Shown: positions 57,502 to 64,000 of the stretch, piece by piece
How positions within the stretch are numbered: position 1 is the stretch's first letter
How the letters are laid out: each line of letters begins with the position of its first letter
Assembly: GCF_012926615.1 (NCBI RefSeq)
Contig: NZ_JABBNU010000012.1
Coordinates: 124,001-188,000, forward strand
Reading direction: 5' to 3'
DNA: 64,000 nucleotides
Source of the DNA: Marinigracilibium pacificum
GTDB taxonomy: Bacteria; Bacteroidota; Bacteroidia; Cytophagales; Cyclobacteriaceae
Notes under the pieces: model-generated
The model's input: the letters and a program-made list of their open reading frames with translations, nothing else
Database searches by the model: none
Told to the model about the DNA's origin: nothing
Made by a program: the position numbers and the translations under genes

Positions 57502-58365
57502 ATGAAATGGCAAGGACGACGAGGCAGTAGTAATGTTGAAGACCGCAGAGGAAGCTCAATGGGAACACGTGGAGGCTTAGGGTGCGGAGGAATAATTATT
57601 ATATTATTAATATCCTGGTTACTGGGGATTAATCCACTTCAGTTATTTCAGGCTTCATCCGGAGTTACTAATGTAACCCAACAAGAACAACCCTATGAGG
57701 CTACTGCTGAAGAAGATGAATTGGCACAATTTGTAAAAGTAGTCCTTGCTGATACCGAGGATGTCTGGGGAAAGGTGTTTTCTGAAAAATATGGTGAAGA
57801 TTATCCCGAACCCACATTGGTTTTATTTAATGGTCAGGTACAATCAGGTTGTGGATTTGCCGGAGCTGCCACTGGTCCTTTCTATTGTCCTTTAGATCAA
57901 AAGGTTTATATCGATTTAAGTTTTTATAATGATCTTCAAAATAGATTTGGAGCACCTGGCGATTTTGCAATGGCTTACGTTATAGCTCATGAAGTCGGTC
58001 ATCATGTACAAAACCTTTTGGGTTATACAGATAAAGTTCATAGCCAAAGAAATAATCTGTCAGAAGCAGAATACAATAAATTATCAGTTAAACTGGAGTT
58101 GCAAGCAGATTTCCTTGCCGGATTCTGGGCTCGTCGAGCTGATGAAATGTTTGATATTCTTGAACAAGGAGACCTTGAGGAGGCAATTAATGCAGCAAAT
58201 GCAATTGGAGATGACAGGCTACAAAAGCAGATGCAGGGTAGGGTAGTTCCAGATGCTTTTACTCACGGAACATCAGAACAGCGCATGAAATGGTTTAAAA
58301 GAGGGTATGACTCAGGAGACCTTTCCTATGGTGATACCTTTTCTACTGATTCAGAAGATTTATAA
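57502..58365 (+). CDS. Neutral zinc metallopeptidase, YpfJ family
   Basis: 287 residues, close to the family length. The opening MKWQGRRGSSNVEDRRGSS is characteristic, followed by one membrane segment (GIIIILLISWLLGINPLQLF) and the peptidase domain with the HExxH zinc site in IAHEVGHHVQNL and the downstream LELQADFLAGFWARR. The substrate is unknown. It overlaps the convergent thioesterase gene by six bases. Confidence 0.92.
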   Translation: MKWQGRRGSSNVEDRRGSSMGTRGGLGCGGIIIILLISWLLGINPLQLFQASSGVTNVTQQEQPYEATAEEDELAQFVKVVLADTEDVWGKVFSEKYGEDYPEPTLVLFNGQVQSGCGFAGAATGPFYCPLDQKVYIDLSFYNDLQNRFGAPGDFAMAYVIAHEVGHHVQNLLGYTDKVHSQRNNLSEAEYNKLSVKLELQADFLAGFWARRADEMFDILEQGDLEEAINAANAIGDDRLQKQMQGRVVPDAFTHGTSEQRMKWFKRGYDSGDLSYGDTFSTDSEDL

Positions 58366-58743
58366 GAACAGCATTTCATATTCTTTAGAAATGTTTCTTG
58401 GTTTACGGGTATCCTTATTCAATAAGCACCAAGTAGTAACTGCTTTTGCAGCCAGGATATTGTTACTGTAGATTTCGACCTGTCTTTTAGATAGGGGGCC
58501 TTTCATATTCAATACTTTTGTCTTTGTTTGAATATTATCATTAATCAATATCTCTTTTTTGTAATCAATCTCATGTCTTAAAACAACCCATATATTCTGA
58601 TCTTGCATTTCTGATGGGGCTACGTTCTCCCAGTGAGCTCTTGCTGTTTCCTGAACCCATTTTAAATACACTATGTTATTAACATGACCTAATTCATCAA
58701 TATCTTCACTATTTATATCTATATCTAAGCTAAACTCTTTCAT
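58360..58743 (-). CDS. Acyl-CoA thioesterase (hotdog fold, 4HBT-like)
   Basis: 127 residues, a single hotdog domain. The active-site region DINSEDIDELGHVNNIVYLKW keeps the Asp and the GHVNN of 4-hydroxybenzoyl-CoA thioesterase relatives (YbgC/FadM type). It should hydrolyse acyl-CoA; the acyl group is not predictable. It faces the histidine phosphatase gene divergently with about 50 bases between starts and overlaps the YpfJ-family gene by six bases at its other end. Confidence 0.88.
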   Translation of the reverse strand: MKEFSLDIDINSEDIDELGHVNNIVYLKWVQETARAHWENVAPSEMQDQNIWVVLRHEIDYKKEILINDNIQTKTKVLNMKGPLSKRQVEIYSNNILAAKAVTTWCLLNKDTRKPRNISKEYEMLFL

Positions 58744-58790
58744 TTATTTGGCATATTTTGTTGTTTCGTATCTTAAATCAATTAATTACT

Positions 58791-59339
58791 ATGAAGCATA
58801 TCTGGCTGCCACTAATTTTCTTCTTATTATTGTCATTGACTAATTGTAATAATAATCAAATCTCATCTGATCTGGATAGCGATACAACAGTTTATGAATC
58901 AACTGTTATTTTTTTAACCAGACATGCAGAAAAAGATACTGTTGGACGAGATCCTGAATTATCTGAAAAGGGGAGAAAACGTGTCGAAGTATTAACTAAT
59001 ATGCTAAAGAATGTAAAGTTTGATGCCGTATATTCAACTAATTACCTGAGGACGATTCAAACCGTTAGACCCATTGCAGAATTGAATAGTCTGGTGATAA
59101 TGCCATATGAAGCTCAAATGCCTCCGGAAAAATTTTCAGAACAATTATTGAATGATGAAAAAGGAAACACTATATTAATATCCGGACACTCAAATACAAT
59201 ACCTTTTATTGTTAATTCCTTAATGGGATTTTCAGAGTTAGGGCAATTAGATGAAAATCAATACGGAGATCTTTTTATGATTATTATATCTGGGAACAAT
59301 AAAGAGTTGATAACCTTAAATCAACCAATTATTGATTAA
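58791..59339 (+). CDS. Histidine-phosphatase-family lipoprotein
   Basis: 182 residues from the ATG at 58791, which begins a lipoprotein signal (IWLPLIFFLLLSLTNCNNN); a start at 58758 would add 11 residues ahead of it. The catalytic motif FLTRHAEKD holds the phospho-acceptor His, and SGHSNTIPF the second. It therefore looks like a periplasmic phosphohistidine-type phosphatase (phosphoglycerate mutase superfamily). Substrate unknown. Confidence 0.86.
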   Translation: MKHIWLPLIFFLLLSLTNCNNNQISSDLDSDTTVYESTVIFLTRHAEKDTVGRDPELSEKGRKRVEVLTNMLKNVKFDAVYSTNYLRTIQTVRPIAELNSLVIMPYEAQMPPEKFSEQLLNDEKGNTILISGHSNTIPFIVNSLMGFSELGQLDENQYGDLFMIIISGNNKELITLNQPIID

Positions 59340-59580
59340 ACAGATATCAATTTTTATTTAGAAAACGAGTGAAAGATAGAATTAGTCTGGTAAAGAATGT
59401 AACCAGGCTTTAAGCTTTACTCATAGCAGAAATGTGAATAATAATAAATTAAGCTTATTAAATCCTGTTGTTGATTATTATTTTATTGAATAAATGATAT
59501 TTTTTTGTATAAAATGTTATTACATATTAATTTCCAAGCCCTAAAATCAAAATATAATTTATTAACCAGCTAAAACGATT

Positions 59581-59844
59581 ATGATTTTTGAATTTAATTA
59601 CGAAGGGGAGGATAAGTCAGTGTATTTACTCACTGCCCGGCTTCGGATGGACTTTTTGAAACAAAAGTTAGGAGATGACTTTAAAGTGGTAAATAAAGAC
59701 GATGAAATCGGATTGATCCTTCACTATGAGGCAACTAAGTTTGCTAAAGATAATTTAAGCTTAAATGGGTTCGGGTCAATAAACTATTCCCCAATAGAAG
59801 AAGACGCTGTTGAACCTAGATATAAGATTCAGATTTTAAAATAA
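59581..59844 (+). CDS. Small protein of unknown function (87 residues)
   Basis: 87 residues with no signal peptide and no membrane segment. Features: N-terminal acidic strand (FEFNYEGEDKSVYLLTARLR), a helix (DFLKQKLGDDF) and a second half with NYSPIEEDA. It is not assigned to a family. It lies alone, 241 bases after the phosphatase gene and 79 before the next lipoprotein gene. Its even codon usage and start context suggest it is real. Confidence 0.6.
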   Translation: MIFEFNYEGEDKSVYLLTARLRMDFLKQKLGDDFKVVNKDDEIGLILHYEATKFAKDNLSLNGFGSINYSPIEEDAVEPRYKIQILK

Positions 59845-59923
59845 ATAAGTTCTCAACCAAAAACTCTCTTGATTTAAACTGTAGTTGTTTGTTACTTTAC
59901 AAGAAGTATAAACACTTATAATT

Positions 59924-60247
59924 ATGAACAAACAACTAGCAAAATTAACTGCATTAGTATTTTCATTATTCTTTATTCTGGTATCATGCGGAGGAAGCCA
60001 TTCTGATGTGGTTGAGTCCGGAACTTACACTGGTGTAATAGAGAAAGTAAATGCTGATGAAGTAGAAATCTATGTGAAAACATCAGATGATAAAACCCTT
60101 GAATTATACTTTAATGATGATACACAATTATTAAAGCAGGGAGAATCTGTAGATTTTTCTGTTTTATCTGAAGGAACACCGGTATCAGTTGAAGTTGAGA
60201 AAGTAGGAAAAAAAGTTGTTCCGAAATCTGTAACTATAATTGAATAA
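59924..60247 (+). CDS. Small lipoprotein of unknown function (107 residues)
   Basis: 107 residues with a lipoprotein signal (FSLFFILVSCGGSH). The mature part is a small beta-rich domain (TGVIEKVNADEVEIYVKTSD, GTPVSVEVEKVGKKVVPKSV), a layout seen in metal- or ligand-binding OB-like domains, but no family is recognised. It is followed one base after its stop by the DUF2231 gene, so the two are likely co-transcribed. Confidence 0.65.
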   Translation: MNKQLAKLTALVFSLFFILVSCGGSHSDVVESGTYTGVIEKVNADEVEIYVKTSDDKTLELYFNDDTQLLKQGESVDFSVLSEGTPVSVEVEKVGKKVVPKSVTIIE

Positions 60248-60248
60248 T

Positions 60249-60746
60249 ATGAATCAAGTTCCCGGAATGTGGAGGGAAGAATTATGGCATCCGATGTCAG
60301 TACATTTTCCGATAGGAATAATTTTTATTGGGGTTTTATTTGCCATACTTTCTTTATTTCCATTTATAAAGGAAAAACACAGTTTTGTAAATCCGGCTTC
60401 AAGATTATTATTAATCATAGGAGTTCCGGCTTTATGGTTAGTAATCTGGACAGGAAATGAAGCATATGAAATTGTAGGAAGGACTTTATGTGATCCAACC
60501 GTCAAAGATGATCATGAATATTTTGGATATCTTTTGGGCTGGGTTTACACAATAGGGACTGCGTTATTTATTGCTTCATATTATTTTAATAGATTACCAA
60601 CCATTATTTTCAGAAGCCTTGGAGCCATTTTATTAATGGCATCATTATTTTTGGTTGGATATGTCGGGCATTTAGGTGCCTCTTTGGTATATCAGCAAGG
60701 TGCTGCTGTTTACCATCCAGATGAAAATTGTACAGGATTTGAATAA
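60249..60746 (+). CDS. DUF2231-family membrane protein
   Basis: 165 residues from the ATG at 60249; a TTG at 60240 in the same frame is less likely since it would overlap the previous gene. Four to five membrane segments, opening with the DUF2231 phrase HPMSVHFPIGIIFIGVLFAIL, then LLLIIGVPALWLVIWTGNEA and GHLGASLVYQQGAAV. Such proteins (also called YtaF-like small heme-region proteins in some lineages) have no proven function; the conserved His residues in HPMSVHF and GHLG may bind heme, which is inference. It is paired with the small lipoprotein upstream. Confidence 0.82.
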   Translation: MNQVPGMWREELWHPMSVHFPIGIIFIGVLFAILSLFPFIKEKHSFVNPASRLLLIIGVPALWLVIWTGNEAYEIVGRTLCDPTVKDDHEYFGYLLGWVYTIGTALFIASYYFNRLPTIIFRSLGAILLMASLFLVGYVGHLGASLVYQQGAAVYHPDENCTGFE

Positions 60747-60779
60747 AAAAAAATGGGAGGATATTCCTCCCATTTTTTT
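60747..60779. terminator. Bidirectional terminator after DUF2231 and nitroreductase genes
   Basis: A 15-bp stem (AAAAAAATGGGAGGA with its complement) closes a 3-base loop, with A- and T-runs at the ends. It starts right at the DUF2231 stop and touches the nitroreductase stop, so it can serve both convergent genes. Confidence 0.9.
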
Positions 60780-61383
60780 ATAATTTAGTGACAATTTCAT
60801 CTATCTTTTTTCTTGATCTTTTACCTATTTCTCGGTCTCGAAATGGCTGATCAAGTTTATGTGGTTCGTCTGGGTATCCTAAGGCTATGTAGCATACTGG
60901 CTCAAGATCATCTTCTATATTAAATGTTTGGATTGTCTTATCTTTATCATACCCACCCATCATATGTCCAAGAATTCCTTCGTTGACCGCTTGAAGAAGT
61001 AACGTTGTATTAGCGGCTCCGACATCATGGAAAGAATGTGTATTTATATTACCATTTCTGGTAAAAGTTTTCTTTGCCAGGCTCAAGATTAATATAGCTG
61101 AATCTTTAGCCCACTTATAATTTCCCTCCATCAGACATTCAGCCATTTTATCAAATGAAGAGCTTCCTTTGTGAGCATAAATGTATCTCCACGGTTGCTC
61201 ATTCATACTACTTGCGGCCCATGAAGCAGCTTCAAACAGGAGCCTTAATTTCTCATCAGAAATTTTTTCTTCCCTGAATGACCGTGTGCTCCACCTTGAT
61301 TTAATTAAATCATGTACAGGTTGATCGGTTTCAGCTAACTTATCAGTGTGTTGTGATACATTTATTAATTCAGTTGTTTCCAT
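60778..61383 (-). CDS. Nitroreductase-family FMN protein
   Basis: 201 residues of the nitroreductase superfamily. The FMN-binding features IKSRWSTRSFREEKI near the start, EAASWAASSMNEQPWRYIY, and HDVGAANTTLLLQAVNEGI are present. It lacks a signal peptide. Its gene starts two bases after the pirin gene stop on the same strand, so they are co-transcribed. Substrate (nitroaromatic, quinone or other) unknown. Confidence 0.9.
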   Translation of the reverse strand: METTELINVSQHTDKLAETDQPVHDLIKSRWSTRSFREEKISDEKLRLLFEAASWAASSMNEQPWRYIYAHKGSSSFDKMAECLMEGNYKWAKDSAILILSLAKKTFTRNGNINTHSFHDVGAANTTLLLQAVNEGILGHMMGGYDKDKTIQTFNIEDDLEPVCYIALGYPDEPHKLDQPFRDREIGKRSRKKIDEIVTKL

Positions 61384-61385
61384 CG

Positions 61386-62102
61386 TTATTCCAGGTTCAT
61401 TGGTACATCCATCAATAATATTTCACTATTATCAGAGGCTTTGATATTTAGGCTTTCAGTCTCCCAGATTCCAATAGCATCTCGTTTATTTAATTTCTCA
61501 CCTTCAATTTCAATACTACCTTCAAGTAAAAACAAGTAGACTCCATTTCCTGTTTTTTTTATGTCATATGAAAGCTCTTTTCCAGCTTCCAAGGAGGATA
61601 GGTTAAACCAGGCATCCTGATGAATCCATACACCTTCATCATTTTTATCCGGTGATAAAACTTGTTGCCATTTATTTATGCGTTCGGATTTATCAAAACT
61701 TAATTGATCATATCTTGGAGTCACATCCTTTTTATTAGGGAATACCCATATTTGCAAGAATTTAACTTCCTGATCCTTATTTTTGTTCATTTCGCTATGC
61801 ACAATGCCAGTACCGGCACTCATTACCTGAACGTCACCTTCTTTGATGATTTGCTCATTACCCATATTGTCTTTGTGCTGTAAATCACCACTTAAGGGAA
61901 TTGAGATAATTTCCATGTTGTCATGAGGATGAGCGCCAAAGCCCATTCCAGCTGCAACTGAGTCATCATTTAATACTCTTAAAACGCCAAAATGCATTCT
62001 TTCTGGGTTATAATAATTTGCAAAACTGAACGAATGCCATGAATCTAACCATCCATGATTTGCATGTCCGCGACTTTCTGATTTATGAATTACCTTTTTC
62101 AT
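61386..62102 (-). CDS. Pirin-family protein
   Basis: 238 residues. A bicupin-like fold with WHSFSFANYYNPERMHFG, the metal ligands His and His in GFGAHPHDNMEIISIPL, and HSEMNKN, matching the pirin metal site. Bacterial pirins include quercetin dioxygenase-like and regulatory members; which applies is unclear. It precedes the nitroreductase gene by two bases. Confidence 0.9.
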   Translation of the reverse strand: MKKVIHKSESRGHANHGWLDSWHSFSFANYYNPERMHFGVLRVLNDDSVAAGMGFGAHPHDNMEIISIPLSGDLQHKDNMGNEQIIKEGDVQVMSAGTGIVHSEMNKNKDQEVKFLQIWVFPNKKDVTPRYDQLSFDKSERINKWQQVLSPDKNDEGVWIHQDAWFNLSSLEAGKELSYDIKKTGNGVYLFLLEGSIEIEGEKLNKRDAIGIWETESLNIKASDNSEILLMDVPMNLE

Positions 62103-62178
62103 GATTACTTCTTATTTACAATATTTGTTTAAACAAATGTTAAATTATATAACGATATAATTTCAAAAAGGTTTTATT

Positions 62179-62553
62179 TTATAAAGTAAACTGACTTAAC
62201 AGCCTGTAAACCTCGTTAATATTTCCGTCGTCCTTAAACTCTTTTGTAATAGGTTCAGATTGTCCGCGAATCCAGATTTTTAAATCTGCATCAAAATCCA
62301 ATAAACCCGCACTTTCTTTTGAGAATTTAATTATGCTACCGTAAGGAATGGTCAAGTATTCCCTTTTCTTTCCAGTGATGCCTTGTTTATTTACGAGAAT
62401 CAATCTTTTATTTGTGAATACGAAAAAATCCCTGATAATTTTAAATGCTTTTTTCAGTTCTTCGCCTTCAACCATTATCGGAGTGAATTCAGCATGAATT
62501 TTATTTAAAGAGAGTTCTGAGGCATTCCCCATCAGGTTATCAAAAATTGACAT
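62179..62553 (-). CDS. PH-domain-containing protein
   Basis: 124 residues matching the bacterial PH domain (PF08000 type): AFKIIRDFFVFTNKRLILVNK, KKREYLTIPYGSIIKF and KIWIRGQSEPI. Function unknown. It is 28 bases downstream of the short-chain dehydrogenase gene on the same strand. Confidence 0.85.
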   Translation of the reverse strand: MSIFDNLMGNASELSLNKIHAEFTPIMVEGEELKKAFKIIRDFFVFTNKRLILVNKQGITGKKREYLTIPYGSIIKFSKESAGLLDFDADLKIWIRGQSEPITKEFKDDGNINEVYRLLSQFTL

Positions 62554-62581
62554 AATGTTTAGTTTAGGTTATTAATTGAAT

Positions 62582-63184
62582 CTAATAAACTTTTATTATT
62601 TGTCCTGTGCAAAAACCCAGTATACTTTTTTCATAGGCTTTGATTACATCTTCTATTTTTACAGCATTATGTCCGGGAAATGCAGATCCTAAAGCTTCGA
62701 CTGAATCTTCCACCAAGCCTGGTGAAATAACATTAACCCTTAATCCTTTTTCAAATAGTTCCATAGCGGCTGCAGGAACGAAAGCATTGATGGCACCATT
62801 CACCATCGATAATGCAGCCCCGTGTTTTATTGGATCTTCAGATAAAATACCACTGATTAAAGTAAATGAGCCTCCTTTTTTAAGATGATGTTGTCCTTCC
62901 AAAACCAGATTAATCTGGCCCATTGCTTTATTTCCGAAGCTATCCATACCGTGTGTATAATTAAGTTTTGAGAATGGACCGAAATAGGCTCCTCCCGTTG
63001 CTGAAATTACCGCGTCAACCGGCCCAGCAGATTCATACATCTTCTTTATAGATTCCGGGTCTGTTATATCAGCATTAATATCACCGGCATTACGACTAAC
63101 ATTTATAACTTCATGATCTTTAGAAAAATGATCAAACAGGTGTTTACCAATTGTACCTGATGCTCCGACAAGTAAAATTTTCAT
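62582..63184 (-). CDS. Short-chain dehydrogenase/reductase
   Basis: 200 residues, slightly short for the family. The cofactor motif LVGASGTIGKHLFDHF and the phrase NVISPGLVEDS are typical; the segment SATGGAYFGPFSKLNY holds an N-proximal region. The usual Tyr-x-x-x-Lys pair is not visible: after SGILSED the position reads HGAALSMVNGAINAF. It may be an atypical member whose catalysis differs, as in several small annotated relatives. Confidence 0.82.
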   Translation of the reverse strand: MKILLVGASGTIGKHLFDHFSKDHEVINVSRNAGDINADITDPESIKKMYESAGPVDAVISATGGAYFGPFSKLNYTHGMDSFGNKAMGQINLVLEGQHHLKKGGSFTLISGILSEDPIKHGAALSMVNGAINAFVPAAAMELFEKGLRVNVISPGLVEDSVEALGSAFPGHNAVKIEDVIKAYEKSILGFCTGQIIKVY

Positions 63185-63274
63185 GATAATATTGATTTTG
63201 CATTTGATTATGTTTTAAATAGTTCAATTTTGGATATTGTAACATATATCACAGAATTGAAGGCTCCACAATCC

Positions 63275-63282
63275 TACATTTG
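63275..63282 (+). promoter_or_regulatory. -7 element upstream of the TauE/SafE gene
   Basis: TACATTTG is an exact TANNTTTG 18 bases before the ATG. The nearest upstream TTG gives a spacer of 15, short for the usual 19-23, so this is a partial match. Confidence 0.4.
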
Positions 63283-63300
63283 TGTAAAATTTAACTAAAA

Positions 63301-64000
63301 ATGTTTATAGCAGCACTTTTATCAGCAGTAATTATTGGAGTCAGTTTAGGACTAATCGGAGGGGGAGGATCGATCCTTACAGTTCCTGTTTTTGTATATA
63401 TGTTAGGTATTACTCCAGTCTTGGCAACAGCCTATTCATTATTTGTTGTCGGATCAACGAGTCTTGTTGGTTCGATCGCTTTTATGAAAAAAGGACTAGT
63501 CAATTATAAAGCAGCAATTGTATTCGCCATACCATCATTCATTTCTGTATACCTGACTAGATTGTACATTATTCCGGCAATTCCGGATGAAATCTTTAGT
63601 ATAGGAAATTTCGTTGTATCTAAAGATATGGCTATCATGGCATTTTTCGCCTTGATTATGTTGGCTGCCTCAATTTCAATGATTAAGAAAAAGAAAAATG
63701 GGGCAGGCGATGAACAGACTGAAGTTACACCGAAATTTAACTTTCCTATGATTGCTCTTGAAGGAGCATTTGTTGGAGTGTTGACTGGAATTGTCGGTGC
63801 AGGTGGTGGATTTCTGATTATTCCAGCTCTTGTATTATTAGCTAGGATTCCTATGAAAATGGCTGTAGGTACATCATTACTAATAATCTCGGCAAAATCA
63901 CTTATCGGTTTCCTTGGAGATGTACAAAACCAGCCAATCGACTGGACATTCTTATTAATCTTTACAAGTATTTCAATAGTAGGTATAATTTTAGGGAGTT
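63301..64000 (+). CDS. Sulfite exporter TauE/SafE-family permease (3' end cut by window edge)
   Basis: The frame is open from the ATG at 63301 to the last base, 233 complete codons. Visible membrane segments include LLSAVIIGVSLGLIGGGGSI near the start and FVGVLTGIVGAGGGFLIIPA; the two GGGG/GAGGG loops are the duplicated signature of TauE/SafE permeases. The family exports sulfite or sulfoacetate-type anions, or moves other small anions. The substrate cannot be told from sequence. The C-terminus is beyond the window. Confidence 0.9.
   Translation, partial: MFIAALLSAVIIGVSLGLIGGGGSILTVPVFVYMLGITPVLATAYSLFVVGSTSLVGSIAFMKKGLVNYKAAIVFAIPSFISVYLTRLYIIPAIPDEIFSIGNFVVSKDMAIMAFFALIMLAASISMIKKKKNGAGDEQTEVTPKFNFPMIALEGAFVGVLTGIVGAGGGFLIIPALVLLARIPMKMAVGTSLLIISAKSLIGFLGDVQNQPIDWTFLLIFTSISIVGIILGS

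Noticed and set aside
59340-59580. Search for a tRNA or small RNA in the 241-base gap
   Set aside because: No cloverleaf, terminal CCA or long stem could be drawn; the short repeats (CTGGTAAAGA, ACCAGG) do not pair into a stable structure.

Overview
The window looks like chromosomal DNA from a cellulolytic, probably gliding, aerobic member of the Bacteroidota (Cytophagia-like). The evidence is AT-rich DNA, Bacteroidota-type promoters (TTG-N19/20-TANNTTTG), a hybrid two-component regulator with propeller, kinase, receiver and AraC parts in one chain, C-terminal type IX secretion (T9SS) sorting domains on the large enzymes, HmuY and DUF6607 proteins, and secreted GH5, GH9 and PL1 enzymes. No tRNA, rRNA, CRISPR array, insertion sequence or phage gene was seen.

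Layout. (1) 1-7159, minus: a trans-4-hydroxyproline catabolic operon (deaminase, ketoglutarate semialdehyde dehydrogenase, hydroxyproline 2-epimerase, FAD D-amino-acid dehydrogenase) followed by a Xaa-Pro aminopeptidase and a truncated AraC-family regulator. (2) 7327-25199: a hybrid two-component regulator, then three large secreted plus-strand proteins (a GH5/beta-helix chimera, a GH9/CBM3/PKD enzyme and a BNR-propeller protein) and a minus-strand PL1 pectate lyase. All four enzymes end in a T9SS sorting domain. The first three share Ig-like modules and a 127-residue cysteine-bounded module, present five times, that I do not recognise. (3) 25658-33200, plus: a beta-helix lipoprotein and diheme cytochrome pair, then a heme-uptake operon (TonB receptor, HmuY-like lipoprotein, DoxX-like protein, DUF6607 protein). 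(4) 33226-37341, minus: formate-tetrahydrofolate ligase with a large inverted repeat touching its start codon, a membrane GAF/PAS sensor and a thioredoxin-fold protein. (5) 37731-44626: a GH5-CBM6-like enzyme, a DUF502 protein, a membrane-protein gene broken by one in-frame stop, a LamB-like sugar porin and an MscS-type channel. (6) 44630-54519, minus: an FGE with both active-site cysteines, a dienelactone hydrolase-like protein, and a PbpC/alpha-2-macroglobulin pair. (7) 54739-64000: mostly housekeeping and stress genes, ending in a truncated TauE/SafE permease.

How the parts fit. Regions 1, 2 and part of 5 suggest growth on plant cell-wall material. Cellulose would be attacked by GH5 and GH9, pectin by PL1, and hydroxyproline (from extensin-like glycoproteins or from collagen) by the region 1 operon. 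There is no SusC/SusD pair beside the enzymes. The only TonB receptor sits with heme genes, and the only sugar-specific outer-membrane candidate is the LamB-like porin. The best candidate for something undescribed is the five-copy 127-residue module, which appears to have spread as a C-terminal cassette between neighbouring enzyme genes together with a piece of 3' untranslated DNA.
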